A program made the position numbers and the translations under genes. The notes below the pieces were generated by a model. The model made no database searches and was not told the DNA's origin. It saw only the letters and a list, made by a program, of their open reading frames with translations. From the NCBI GenBank assembly GCA_029212415.1, contig JARGOF010000007.1, forward strand, positions 121,499 to 185,498: a stretch of 64,000 nucleotides of DNA, given 5' to 3'. Below are positions 1 to 8,719 of the stretch, piece after piece. How positions within the stretch are numbered: position 1 is the first letter of the stretch; each line of letters opens with the position of its first letter. The DNA is from Rhizobiaceae bacterium. Lineage in GTDB: Bacteria; Pseudomonadota; Alphaproteobacteria; Rhizobiales; Rhizobiaceae.

Positions 1-48
1 CGCGAGATCGAAGCAGTTGCCGAACAGATCGAAGACCAGAAGACATGA
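1..48 (+). CDS. C-terminal end of an upstream gene (partial)
   Basis: Frame 1 is open from the window edge to a TGA at 46-48 and reads REIEAVAEQIEDQKT. The charged, helix-like tail followed by a 54-base gap to the next good gene suggests the end of a real protein. Fifteen residues are too few to name it. In other alphaproteobacteria a polyhydroxyalkanoate synthase or depolymerase often precedes the MaoC-Pta gene, but nothing here proves that. Confidence 0.35.
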   Translation, partial: REIEAVAEQIEDQKT

Positions 49-102
49 TACGACAAGACAACAGGCACAGCCTGAGTCGAGACCGGGACAAGGCAGATAT
101 TC

Positions 103-1500
103 ATGCACTATATCGAAAATAAGACGTTTGACGAAATCAAGGTCGGTGACAGCGCGGAATTGACGCGCACATTGAAACCGGAAGACATTGAATTATTTGC
201 CGTCATGTCCGGGGACGTAAACCCTGCCCATGTAGACAGTGATTTTGCTAACTCCGACATATTCCACAAGGTCATCGCGCATGGCATGTGGGGTGGTGCG
301 CTCATTTCCGCATTGCTTGGCACAGAATTGCCCGGCCCCGGAACAATCTATCTCAATCAAAACCTCAGTTTCCGAAAGGCCGTCGGGTTGGGCGACACGG
401 TCACGGTACGCGTGACCGTTGCGCAGAAAAGCGCCGAACATCACCATGTGACCCTTGATTGCCTGTGCACAAACCAAAGCGGCGAAACCGTCATCGAAGG
501 GCAGGCGCTGGTCATCGCGCCAAGCGAAAAGGTCCGGCGCCCGCGTGTCATGCTGCCCGAAGTGCATCTGCACGAGCGCGGCGCCCGGTTTGCGGCCTTG
601 ATGAAAGCCACCGCCTCCCATGACCCCGTCCGCACGGCCGTCGTTCACCCCTGTGACCGGCTTTCAATCGATGGAGCCCTGGAGGCTGGCGCGAGGGGCA
701 TGATCATTCCGGTTCTCATTGGCCCCAAGGCAAAGATCGAGGCCGCCGCTGCTGAAGCAGAAAGAGATCTGCACGGAATCGAGATCATCGATGTTCCCCA
801 TAGTCACGCCGCCGCCGAGCAGGCTGTGGTGCTGGCGCGGGCAGGCAAGGTCGACATGTTGATGAAAGGCAAGATCCACACGGATGAATTGCTCGAACCC
901 GTGATGAACAGTCAAACCGGTTTGCGGACCGAACGGCGCATGAGCCATGTCTTTGCGCTGGACGTTCCGAACTACCCCAAGCCGCTGCTGATCAGCGATG
1001 CCGCCATCAACATCTTTCCCGACCTGCAGAGCAAACGCGATATCGTGCAGAATGCGATCGATCTGGCCCATGCTCTGGGGATTGCCCTGCCGAAGCTGGC
1101 ATTGCTGTCGGCGGTTGAAACCATAACGCCCAAAATCCCATCAACGGTGGATGCGGCCGCCCTGTGCAAGATGGCGCAGCGCGGACAGATCGTCGGTGGC
1201 GTGCTCGACGGTCCGCTGGCCTTCGACAACGCCATATCCAGGGCGGCAGCCGAAGCAAAGGACATCCATTCTGAAGTGGCCGGTGATGCCGATATCCTGA
1301 TCGTTCCCGATCTGGAGGCCGGCAACATGATCGCCAAACAACTGATCTATCTGGCCGGGGCCGATGCAGCTGGTATCGTCATGGGCGCCCGTATACCGAT
1401 CGTGCTGACCAGCCGCGCAGACGGTCTGTTGTCGCGGCTGGCCTCCACCGCGATTGCGCAACTGGTTGTTCACGCCCGCACCAGAGATCTCAAGGTATGA
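103..1500 (+). CDS. Bifunctional MaoC-type enoyl-CoA hydratase / phosphate acyltransferase
   Basis: A 465-residue cytoplasmic fusion. Residues about 10-140 form a MaoC hot-dog hydratase with the signature SGDVNPAHVD. Residues about 170-460 are a phosphotransacetylase/phosphotransbutyrylase domain (PF01515 type). This two-domain layout is known in proteobacteria and is usually annotated enoyl-CoA hydratase/phosphate acetyltransferase. The start has AAGG about 10 bases upstream. The stop overlaps the acetate kinase start by four bases (ATGA), so the pair is translationally coupled and would turn an acyl-CoA into acyl phosphate and then ATP plus the free acid. The acyl chain used cannot be told from sequence; butyryl or another short chain is as likely as acetyl. 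Confidence 0.9.
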   Translation: MHYIENKTFDEIKVGDSAELTRTLKPEDIELFAVMSGDVNPAHVDSDFANSDIFHKVIAHGMWGGALISALLGTELPGPGTIYLNQNLSFRKAVGLGDTVTVRVTVAQKSAEHHHVTLDCLCTNQSGETVIEGQALVIAPSEKVRRPRVMLPEVHLHERGARFAALMKATASHDPVRTAVVHPCDRLSIDGALEAGARGMIIPVLIGPKAKIEAAAAEAERDLHGIEIIDVPHSHAAAEQAVVLARAGKVDMLMKGKIHTDELLEPVMNSQTGLRTERRMSHVFALDVPNYPKPLLISDAAINIFPDLQSKRDIVQNAIDLAHALGIALPKLALLSAVETITPKIPSTVDAAALCKMAQRGQIVGGVLDGPLAFDNAISRAAAEAKDIHSEVAGDADILIVPDLEAGNMIAKQLIYLAGADAAGIVMGARIPIVLTSRADGLLSRLASTAIAQLVVHARTRDLKV

Positions 1501-2678
1501 ATGAGATTCTCCTGACGCTGAATGCCGGATCATCCAGTTTGAAGTTTGCAATGTTTGACGCTGATGCAGCGTCAAACAGGGCCAGGATGAGCGGTGAAGT
1601 GGCAAATATCGGCCGTGCTCCCGTCTTCTCGGCAAAAGACGCAAACGGCAAGGTGCTCGACAAGGGGGCAATGGAAAAACTGGATGCTGCATCCAACCAC
1701 GATCTTTTGATTGCAAAGCTGCTGCAGTGGATCGCCGAGCGCCATGGCGATCAAAAGCTTGTGGCCGTCGGCCACCGGGTCGTTCACGGAGGCAGGCAAT
1801 TTTCAAAACCAACCCGCGTGACCGATGCTGTGCTGCAGGAGCTGGAAACGCTTGTGCCGCTGGCGCCTTTGCATCAGCCGCATAATCTGGCGGCCATTCG
1901 AGCCGTTGCCAAGTGGCAGCCCGACCTGCCACAGATTGCCTGTTTTGACACCGGTTTTCATCACAGCCAGTCGCGGTTGGCGCAATTGTTCGCCCTGCCG
2001 CGTGCCTTGAGCGATGAGGGGATTATCCGCTACGGGTTCCACGGATTGTCCTACGACTATATCGCCGGCGTCCTGCCCGAGTATCTTGGTGATCAGGCAG
2101 AGGGGCGCGTCATCGTTGCACATCTGGGCAACGGGGCCAGCATGTGCGCCATGAAGAACCGCCAAAGCGTGGCCACCAGCATGGGATTCACTGCGCTGGA
2201 CGGCCTGATGATGGGCAGTCGGTGCGGAACGATTGACCCTGGGGTCTTGCTCTATCTGCTGCAGGCCAAGGGTATGGACGCCGGCACTATCGAGGATTTG
2301 CTTTACCGGCAATCAGGCCTTCTGGGTGTCTCGGGCATCAGCAATGACATGTCTGTGCTGGAGCAAAGCGACGCCCCCCAAGCCCGTGACGCCATTGATC
2401 TTTTCAACTATCGCGCCGCCAGTATATTGGCCGGTCTTGTGCCAGCCATCGGCGGGCTGGACGCCTTGGTCTTCACCGCAGGGATCGGAGAAAACTCTGC
2501 CCGGACGCGCCAGCTGATTTGCGATCAACTGGACTGGCTGGGCGTTGCGCTGGAACCGGCTGAAAATGATCGCAATGCAGCCCTGATCAGCGCGGCAAAA
2601 TCACGCGTGAAGGTTTTTGTCGTGCCAACCAACGAAGAGGCCATTGTTGCAAGGGATTGCCGTCGTTTTCTTTCCTGA
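1497..2678 (+). CDS. ackA: Acetate (or short-chain acyl) kinase
   Basis: A 393-residue protein of normal length for the acetate kinase family. It opens with the family motif LNAGSSSLKF, then shows FDTGFHHS, HLGNGASMCA and the TSMGFTALDGLMMGSRCG stretch around the active site. It phosphorylates a short-chain carboxylate with ATP, or runs in reverse to make ATP from the acyl phosphate supplied by the overlapping MaoC-Pta enzyme. Propionate and butyrate kinases look very similar, so substrate specificity is open. About 95 bases of unassigned sequence separate its stop from the convergent thioesterase gene. Confidence 0.93.
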   Translation: MNEILLTLNAGSSSLKFAMFDADAASNRARMSGEVANIGRAPVFSAKDANGKVLDKGAMEKLDAASNHDLLIAKLLQWIAERHGDQKLVAVGHRVVHGGRQFSKPTRVTDAVLQELETLVPLAPLHQPHNLAAIRAVAKWQPDLPQIACFDTGFHHSQSRLAQLFALPRALSDEGIIRYGFHGLSYDYIAGVLPEYLGDQAEGRVIVAHLGNGASMCAMKNRQSVATSMGFTALDGLMMGSRCGTIDPGVLLYLLQAKGMDAGTIEDLLYRQSGLLGVSGISNDMSVLEQSDAPQARDAIDLFNYRAASILAGLVPAIGGLDALVFTAGIGENSARTRQLICDQLDWLGVALEPAENDRNAALISAAKSRVKVFVVPTNEEAIVARDCRRFLS

Positions 2679-2772
2679 AATACGCATGCAACCCTGTCCG
2701 CGTTGCAGTTACCGCGGATGCAGAACATTGAAAGAATGGTCCCACCATTGACCGGTGCACAGGCCTGTCGGC

Positions 2773-3237
2773 TCAACCGGGCAGCAGGCCGTCAAGCGCA
2801 CCGACTGCGCTTCGAAACACCTGCGGAATGGGCGTTGGACGACCTGTCGACTGATCCACCAGCACCAGTTCGAAAGTCGCCGAAAACGCCCGGCCACCTT
2901 TCAGCCACAAGGAATGCTGCGTTGTGGTGCTGGTCCGACCGAGCCTTATCGTGCGGCAGGTCATGATGCCCTTTTCCTGATAAAGCATGGACGCCGAAAA
3001 CGTGCCCGTTGCGGACAGAATCACGAAACAGGGGCGATCAGGCGCCGGCTCCTGCAGACCAGCCGCCATGACATATTGCACCCGGGCATCATCACACCAT
3101 CGCCAATAGGCCGCATTGGTGACATGCCCCAATTTGTCGATATCATTCCATGCCGCCTGAACCGATATGCTGAACTGCGACCCGTCGTCCACTTCAACAT
3201 CCGGCGTATCATCAAGGTTGCTATCCAGTGTCTTCAT
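2773..3237 (-). CDS. Acyl-CoA thioesterase, 4HBT hot-dog family
   Basis: A 154-residue single hot-dog domain. The stretch WNDIDKLGHVTNAAYWRWCD matches the D-x(2-4)-GHV-x-NA-x-Y pattern of 4-hydroxybenzoyl-CoA-thioesterase-type enzymes, in which the Asp is catalytic. The open frame runs further upstream, but that part overlaps the cupin gene in another frame. The ATG at 3237, one base after the cupin stop, is the natural start. It probably hydrolyses an acyl-CoA to the free acid; the substrate is unknown. The tight junction with the cupin gene, and the monooxygenase gene upstream on the same strand, suggest one transcript of three genes. Confidence 0.8.
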   Translation of the reverse strand: MKTLDSNLDDTPDVEVDDGSQFSISVQAAWNDIDKLGHVTNAAYWRWCDDARVQYVMAAGLQEPAPDRPCFVILSATGTFSASMLYQEKGIMTCRTIRLGRTSTTTQHSLWLKGGRAFSATFELVLVDQSTGRPTPIPQVFRSAVGALDGLLPG

Positions 3238-3238
3238 G

Positions 3239-3595
3239 TCAGGCCGGAAAATAGGTGACAAGCACAGTGGCGCCTGTCTTGCTGGATGCTGTGTGCAGGG
3301 CGCCTGCGGCGCGCACCACCAGATCGCCCTTCCTGTAATCGGCATCTTCATCACTGAAACTGCCTTCCAGGACAAAGATGTGCTCCACATCGTCATGGGC
3401 ATGCGGAGCACAATCGGCACCGGGTTCAATAGACATCAGATAGGTTCTGTAGCCGCCGCCATCAAAAAGCGGCTTGATGCGAAAGCCGGGCGTTGGTTCG
3501 GACCAGACAAATGCGTCGGCATTGACGCTCTGGCTGCCATTGCCTGGAACCTGCAATGCGGCAGCGGCCATTGTCGGCTGAAACTGATCCTGCAT
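3239..3595 (-). CDS. Cupin-domain protein
   Basis: A 118-residue single-domain cupin. Motif 1 is visible as HAHDDVEHIFVLEGS, with two His and one Glu as metal ligands, followed by the GDLVVRAAGALHTAS part of motif 2 with its His. I chose ATG 3595 over the longer frame because AGGAGG lies seven bases upstream. Small cupins of this kind act as isomerases, dioxygenases or ligand sensors, so no reaction can be assigned. It sits 168 bases after the monooxygenase gene and one base before the thioesterase gene, so it is probably an accessory of the same pathway. Confidence 0.75.
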   Translation of the reverse strand: MQDQFQPTMAAAALQVPGNGSQSVNADAFVWSEPTPGFRIKPLFDGGGYRTYLMSIEPGADCAPHAHDDVEHIFVLEGSFSDEDADYRKGDLVVRAAGALHTASSKTGATVLVTYFPA

Positions 3596-3762
3596 GGGCA
3601 CCCTCCTGTGCGGTCGAGCATTGGCGAAAGGTGGTAAAAAAGCAATCCCTTTCACCCATCAGGCAACAAGCAGCCCTGACATTTCGTTGCATGATTCAAA
3701 GCAGGGCCCGCACATGATCGCGCGAACCCTGCCCAGCTGTCTTGGGAGTGACAATCTTCTGG

Positions 3763-5376
3763 TCAGTTGATCTCGAAGCCGCGATAGTCATCAGACTTGA
3801 TGGCGTTCATTTCCTGCATATAGCCACCCATGCCGCCCATGAACCACATCGACGTGCGTGGCTTGCCGGGGATATTGGCCCCGTTGATCCAGCTGTCAGT
3901 CACCTGGAACAATGTGCCGGCCATGCCTTCCTGACAGACGCGAACCCAATCCTCCTGTGCATCGAGACTGGTTTCAATCAGACCATTGCCCTCCTGTGCC
4001 TTCTCGATCATCTCTGTCAGGAATTGCACCTGCCATTCATGCACCAAAGGCTGGCTGGTGAAGGGGCTGAACGGGCCGAATACCATGAGCAGGTTGGGGA
4101 ACTTGGCTATCGACATGCCGGCATAGGCATGCGGGCCATCGTTCCATTCATCCTGAAGTCTGACGCCATCGCGACCGATGGTTTCGATTTTCAGATAATT
4201 GCCGGTCATCGCATCAAAGCCGGTGGCCATGATCAACACGTCCAGCTCGACCTCTTCGCCGCCGATGATCAGACCGTTTTCGCTAAAGCGCTCAATCGGG
4301 TTGGCTTTGACATCGTGCAGGGTGACATTGTCGCGATTGAACGTATCATAGTAGTTGTCCGCTGCCAGAGGCCGCTTGGCATAATAATCCTTCGGGGTGA
4401 GCATTGCCGCCACTTTGGGGTCTTTGACGATCGCGTCGATCTTGGATTTGATAAAATCTGTCGCCGTCTTGTTGGCTTCCGGCGTGACCGGAATATCCGA
4501 GAAGGTTTCAAGCATGAAGGCAAAGCCGTTGCCTTTTTGCCAGGCCGCCTCATAGACGCGGTTGCGCTCATCCTCGGAGACCTCCAGTGCGGAAACCGTG
4601 CTTTCATCAAACCCGAAAACCGCCGCCGTACTCAGCGCCCATTCACGGAAGCCGACCGGATCCTTCTTGATCTTTTCGCGGGTTTCCAGCGGGAATGGAC
4701 CAATGCCCAGAGGAACCACCCATTGCGGCGTACGTTGCAACACATGCAGATGACCGACCTTGTCCGCAAGAGCGGTGATGATCTGGATCCCGGTCGAACC
4801 GGTGCCGACGACACCCACGCGTTTGCCGGCCAGATCAGGCTCTTCCTCAGGCCATTTCGAGGCAAGCAGAACCTCTCCCTTGAACTTGTCCTGATCAGGA
4901 AATTGCGGCGCATAGGAAGAAGACAAAAGGCCCACGGCTTCAATGACATATTTTGCCTTGAACGTGTCGCCGCCCTTGGTTGTCAGAGTCCATCGCCCCT
5001 CGTCGTCGCTCCACACCATGCTGGCGATGCGTGTGTTGAAATTGATCGACCGTTTCAGGTCATGCTTGTCTGCGACCGCATTGAGGTAGTTGAGGACTTC
5101 GCTCTGTTTAGCATAGCGTTCCGACCACTCCCAGTTCTGGAACATGTCCATGTCAAAGGAGTAGGTATAGACCGTCGATTCCGTATCGACCCGGCACCCG
5201 GGATACCGGTTCCAGTACCATGTGCCGCCGACACCACCGGCATCATCAAACGCCTGCGCATTCAGCCCCATCTCATTGCGCGCCCGGTGGAGGGCATAAA
5301 GACCACCAACACCGGTACCAATGATTGCGACGTCGAGTTCAAGGCCGTCCAGGCCATTTGATGTGGTGTCGTTCAT
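3763..5376 (-). CDS. Baeyer-Villiger-type flavin monooxygenase
   Basis: A 537-residue FAD/NADPH monooxygenase of class B type. An FAD Rossmann motif GTGVGG lies at about residues 20-25. The strongly conserved GGTWYWNRYPGCRVDTES follows, and an NADPH motif VGTGSTG lies near 190-196. These are hallmarks of cyclohexanone/phenylacetone monooxygenases, which insert oxygen beside a ketone to give an ester or lactone. Odd point: the family fingerprint FxGxxxHxxxWP reads FKGEVLLASKWP at 165-176, so the key His is Leu (codon CTT). ATG 5376 has GGGAGG upstream. Its promoter lies at 5491-5519 with a palindromic operator inside it. Ketone oxidation is likely from the family; the substrate is unknown. Confidence 0.85.
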   Translation of the reverse strand: MNDTTSNGLDGLELDVAIIGTGVGGLYALHRARNEMGLNAQAFDDAGGVGGTWYWNRYPGCRVDTESTVYTYSFDMDMFQNWEWSERYAKQSEVLNYLNAVADKHDLKRSINFNTRIASMVWSDDEGRWTLTTKGGDTFKAKYVIEAVGLLSSSYAPQFPDQDKFKGEVLLASKWPEEEPDLAGKRVGVVGTGSTGIQIITALADKVGHLHVLQRTPQWVVPLGIGPFPLETREKIKKDPVGFREWALSTAAVFGFDESTVSALEVSEDERNRVYEAAWQKGNGFAFMLETFSDIPVTPEANKTATDFIKSKIDAIVKDPKVAAMLTPKDYYAKRPLAADNYYDTFNRDNVTLHDVKANPIERFSENGLIIGGEEVELDVLIMATGFDAMTGNYLKIETIGRDGVRLQDEWNDGPHAYAGMSIAKFPNLLMVFGPFSPFTSQPLVHEWQVQFLTEMIEKAQEGNGLIETSLDAQEDWVRVCQEGMAGTLFQVTDSWINGANIPGKPRTSMWFMGGMGGYMQEMNAIKSDDYRGFEIN

Positions 5377-5490
5377 GACAAACCTCCCGTTATTATCCAA
5401 TCTTGCGGAAATTCCGCGATCCACTGCAGCCTTCGACCAAGCGCGGGATTGCCCCCGGATTCGTCATGCGAAGATCATGCTTTGGGTATA

Positions 5491-5540
5491 ATCATATGGT
5501 ATTACGGTAATACCGTCAACTATCGTATTACGGTAATCTC
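5491..5540 (-). promoter_or_regulatory. Monooxygenase promoter with paired palindromic operators
   Basis: On the minus strand a -35 TTGACG (5514-5519) and a -10 TATGAT (5491-5496) are 17 bases apart. The spacer is almost exactly the 17-bp perfect palindrome GGTATTACGGTAATACC (5498-5514). A second copy, CGTATTACGGTAATCTC, is centred at 5532, 26 bp further upstream. The inner CGGTAATACCG matches the GTnnnAC core of FadR-subfamily GntR operators. Repression by the GntR protein at 8720-9412 is the natural inference. Confidence 0.7.
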
Positions 5541-5839
5541 ACCAGTGGGGTCTTCTGTAACCGAATCTGCTTTGCGAGCCAACCATTCTATAAGATCTGG
5601 CGGCGGATCCAGCGTAACCGGAGCTCGGATGCACCGCACCGGCGCAGGCGTCCACCAAATGTATAGACGTTGCCTGCTCAATTTTGCACACGCTGGCAGG
5701 ACCCATAATCGAAACCTCCAGGGCCGTTTGTTTTCACGCTCACAAGGCATCAGCACGGCTGCACCAACCGCCCGTGCCATTTTCCTCCTCCTGCCCAGCG
5801 GATCGAAGTTCAAGTTTTATACTCTTGCAATTTCGGTAT
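5541..5839. other. Unassigned spacer between two divergent promoters
   Basis: About 300 bases separate the two operator-bearing promoters of the divergent monooxygenase and aldehyde dehydrogenase genes. A minus-strand frame of 97 codons crosses it (5520-5813). It has no recognisable domain, runs through the monooxygenase operator and lacks a convincing ribosome binding site, so I do not call a gene. The spacer is long for a plain divergent promoter and could hold a small RNA or a gene remnant. Confidence 0.4.
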
Positions 5840-5843
5840 TCTG

Positions 5844-5892
5844 ATAATACGGTATTACCGCAATTGGCGATATTACTGTAATACGAATATAC
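5844..5892 (+). promoter_or_regulatory. Aldehyde dehydrogenase promoter with paired palindromic operators
   Basis: A -35-like TTGGCG (5864-5869) is followed after 16-17 bases by an A/T-rich -10 (ATATAC around 5887). The spacer carries GATATTACTGTAATACG, centred at 5877. A second palindrome, GATAATACGGTATTACC, is centred at 5851, again 26 bp upstream and containing CGGTATTACCG. This is the mirror image of the monooxygenase promoter: same motif, same 26-bp pair spacing, same position relative to the -35. The start codon of the aldehyde dehydrogenase is about 50 bases downstream. Confidence 0.65.
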
Positions 5893-5942
5893 GCGCAGCA
5901 CCTCGTCTGGGGATGGCTGACCGCTTTGACAAGGAACCGACC

Positions 5943-7427
5943 ATGACTGACCATCCAAAAGAGCCCGATTCCGACACTCTGAGCGCGCTGATCCCGGATA
6001 CGCGCCTCTACATTGACGGCGCATGGGTCGGCGGTGCCGATCAGTTTGACGTGAAAAATCCAGCCGATGGTTCGGTGGTGGCGGCGGTGTCCAACGCAAG
6101 CTCTGCAGATGCCCTGCGCGCTCTTGACGCTGCAGCGGCTGCGCAGGACACCTGGAGCAAAGTAGCCCCGCGGGCACGCGCAGATCTGCTGCACAGGGCG
6201 CATCGCCTGATGACGGAACGCGAAGAGGCCTTTGTGCGCATCATGACGCTTGAAAGCGGCAAGCCCTTGACGGAAGCGCGCGCGGAATATCAGCTTTCGG
6301 TCGACTTTCTGCTGTGGTTCGCAGAACAGACAGCCCATTTGCATGGCAGCTATTCGGACAGCTCCAATGGCACCTTCCGAATCATGGTCACCCATCAGCC
6401 CGTGGGTCCATGTCTGTTGATCACGCCGTGGAATTTCCCCTTGCTGATGATCGTACGCAAGGCCGGTGCGGCGCTGGCAGCCGGCTGCACGACCATCACC
6501 AAGACAGCACAGGAAACGCCGTTGACCGGTGCTTTGTTCACACAGGTCCTGCACGATGCGGGATTCCCGCAGGGCGTCGCCAACCTGTTGCACACAACCA
6601 AATCCTCCGGCATTTCCGAACCTCTGATAAAAGACAAACGCCTGCGCAAGATATCCTTTACCGGATCGACCCGAGTCGGCAGCCTGTTGATGGAACAGGG
6701 CGCCGGCAACATAGTGAACAGTTCGATGGAACTGGGCGGTGATGGACCATTTATCGTGTTGGACGATGCGGATATCGACCTGGCAGTCGACCAGGCGATC
6801 ATCTGCAAGTTCCGCAACGCCGGGCAGGCATGTGTGGCCGCCAATCGCATCATCGTCGACAAGACGGTGGAGCCTGAATTCACCCGAAAATTTGTCGCCA
6901 AGGTCAAGGCATTGACCGTTGGCAATGGCATGCAGCCGATTGACGTCGGTCCGATGATTTCAGCCAGGCAGCGCGACGGATTGTCCGCAACCGTGTCGCA
7001 ATTGACAGAAGCCGGCGGCGAAGTGCTGACCGGGGGCTCTGCGATTGACAGTCCCGGCTATTTCTTCGAGCCGACGGTCATTCGTTTTGAGGGACGCAAC
7101 GAGATCATGTGCTCGAATGAACTCTTTGCGCCGATTGCCACCATCTTCTCCATTGACAATGCGGCAGCCGCCCTTGAGTTTGCCAATGAAAGCGATTTTG
7201 GCCTGGCTTCCTATGTCTTTACCAGGGACATTTCGCGCGCCATTATTTTTGGCGAAAAACTGGCTTTTGGCATGGTCGGGATCAATCGTGGGATCATGGC
7301 CGATCCCGCTGCACCCTTTGGCGGAACCAAGGCCTCAGGCATCGGGCGCGAAGCCGGCCATGACGGAATCTATGAATTCATGGAACAGAAATACATGGCT
7401 TTGACCGTAGCGGAGGAATTGAGCTGA
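5943..7427 (+). CDS. NAD(P)-dependent aldehyde dehydrogenase (semialdehyde type)
   Basis: A 494-residue enzyme of the aldehyde dehydrogenase superfamily, closest in look to succinate-semialdehyde dehydrogenases. The catalytic Glu is in MELGGDGP (about residue 263) and the catalytic Cys in NAGQACVAANR (about 297). ATG 5943 is preferred over the in-frame ATG at 5913 because AAGGAA sits at the right distance. It overlaps the alcohol dehydrogenase gene by one base. Together they would oxidise an alcohol to aldehyde to acid, for example an omega-hydroxyacid to a dicarboxylic acid, after the monooxygenase and lactonase steps. Its promoter carries the regulon operator. Confidence 0.9.
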   Translation: MTDHPKEPDSDTLSALIPDTRLYIDGAWVGGADQFDVKNPADGSVVAAVSNASSADALRALDAAAAAQDTWSKVAPRARADLLHRAHRLMTEREEAFVRIMTLESGKPLTEARAEYQLSVDFLLWFAEQTAHLHGSYSDSSNGTFRIMVTHQPVGPCLLITPWNFPLLMIVRKAGAALAAGCTTITKTAQETPLTGALFTQVLHDAGFPQGVANLLHTTKSSGISEPLIKDKRLRKISFTGSTRVGSLLMEQGAGNIVNSSMELGGDGPFIVLDDADIDLAVDQAIICKFRNAGQACVAANRIIVDKTVEPEFTRKFVAKVKALTVGNGMQPIDVGPMISARQRDGLSATVSQLTEAGGEVLTGGSAIDSPGYFFEPTVIRFEGRNEIMCSNELFAPIATIFSIDNAAAALEFANESDFGLASYVFTRDISRAIIFGEKLAFGMVGINRGIMADPAAPFGGTKASGIGREAGHDGIYEFMEQKYMALTVAEELS

Positions 7428-8671
7428 TGACACTGGAAAACACCCTGGGGCTGGGGCTTGTACGCCAGCCAAAGACAGTGCTTTTCGGCCCGGGTCAACG
7501 CATGCAGTTGGGGCGTTATGCCAGAGGCTTCGGCACATCCTGTCTGGTCGTGACGGACGAGCGCATGGCCACCACTGCAGACTTCAAGGCAATGATGGAT
7601 GATCTTTCGGATCAGGGTCTTTCGGTGGCCATCTTCGACAAGGCCCTGCCCGATTTGCCCCGCCAGAATGTTCTCGACGTGATCGCCAATCACGGCCAGG
7701 GCAAGATCGACGTGATCGTTGGCATCGGCGGCGGATCCTGCATGGATCTGGCCAAGGCAATTTCTGTCGTTCTGGCCCATGGCGGCGATGTACGCGACTA
7801 TTTCGGCGAATTTGCGGTCCCAGGTCCCGGTATTCCGATCATCACCATCCCCACCACCGGCGGCACCGGCGCGGAAGTCACCAGCCTGGCCATCGTTTAT
7901 GATGATGAAACCCAGATGAAAATGGCGATTGCCGACGCCCATATCGCCCCGGCAGTCGCGCTGATCGATCCGGAACTGACGCTGACCTGCCCGCCCGGCC
8001 TGACGGCGGCGACAGCGGCGGACGCGCTGTCGCATCTGATCGAGGCCTACACGGCCAAGCCGAAGAACCCGAGCCCTGATCAGATCGCCCGGGAAATCTA
8101 TGTGGGCAAGAACCGCATCACCGACATGTTCTGCACCCAGGGGCTTGCTCTGATGAACCGCTCGCTCAAAAACGTCGTTGCAGACCCCTCAAACCTCGAT
8201 GCGCGGTCGGATGTGATGTTCGCAGCCTATTGCGCGGGCATGGCGATCAATACGACCGGCACGGCAGCGGCCCATGCAATCCAAAGCCCGATGTCAGCCT
8301 TCGGTCATACGCCCCATGGCATTGGTGTCGGTGCGCTTCTGCCCTATGTGATGCGGTTCAACCTGCCCTATTGCACGGCGCAATTTGCCGAAATCGCACA
8401 GGTCCTCGGCGTGGCTGAAGAAGGCCAGACTGAAGACGAGCAGGCCAAGGCCGGGATCACCCGGGTAGAAGCCCTGCTGGAGGCAACCGGCACGCCGCTG
8501 GAGATTGCTTCTCTGGGCATCGAACCGGCGCATTTCAATCAGATCGCCACCTCATCGGTCAAAGCCGCACGGCTGGTGCTGAACAACCCGGCACCGATGA
8601 CCGTGGAGTCGGTCACTGCATTGCTGGGCCGGGCTGTCGCCGGCGATCGCAGCTGGTGGAAGAAACCCTGA
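7427..8671 (+). CDS. Iron-containing (type III) alcohol dehydrogenase
   Basis: A 414-residue group III metal-dependent alcohol dehydrogenase. It has the NAD-binding GGGSCMDLAKA motif and TIPTTGGTGAEVTS. The metal ligands are recognisable in DALSHLIEAYTAK (Asp, His) and in AHAIQSPMSAFGHTPHG (two His). It reversibly oxidises alcohols with NAD(P). The ATG overlaps the TGA of the aldehyde dehydrogenase gene by one base, so the two are co-translated. In context it probably oxidises a terminal hydroxyl, such as the hydroxyacid released from a lactone. The substrate is an inference. Confidence 0.9.
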   Translation: MTLENTLGLGLVRQPKTVLFGPGQRMQLGRYARGFGTSCLVVTDERMATTADFKAMMDDLSDQGLSVAIFDKALPDLPRQNVLDVIANHGQGKIDVIVGIGGGSCMDLAKAISVVLAHGGDVRDYFGEFAVPGPGIPIITIPTTGGTGAEVTSLAIVYDDETQMKMAIADAHIAPAVALIDPELTLTCPPGLTAATAADALSHLIEAYTAKPKNPSPDQIAREIYVGKNRITDMFCTQGLALMNRSLKNVVADPSNLDARSDVMFAAYCAGMAINTTGTAAAHAIQSPMSAFGHTPHGIGVGALLPYVMRFNLPYCTAQFAEIAQVLGVAEEGQTEDEQAKAGITRVEALLEATGTPLEIASLGIEPAHFNQIATSSVKAARLVLNNPAPMTVESVTALLGRAVAGDRSWWKKP

Positions 8672-8682
8672 TCATCGCAGAT

Positions 8683-8702
8683 TTGCCCGGTCAGCCGGGC
8701 AA
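8683..8702. terminator. Hairpin between convergent genes
   Basis: TTGCCCGG and CCGGGCAA form a perfect 8-bp stem around a TCAG loop, 12 bases after the alcohol dehydrogenase stop and 18 bases before the regulator stop on the other strand. Neither side has a long T run, so it may be a weak bidirectional terminator. Confidence 0.45.
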
Positions 8703-8719
8703 TACCTCTGATCGGCCCG

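Noticed and set aside
3742..5361. Long plus-strand frame of 539 codons opposite the monooxygenase gene
   Set aside because: It is the antisense shadow of a gene with clear family motifs. Its own sequence is rich in His and Arg and has no domain or ribosome site.
5520..5813. 97-codon minus-strand frame between the two operator pairs
   Set aside because: It runs through an operator, has no recognisable domain and no good ribosome site; recorded as unassigned spacer.
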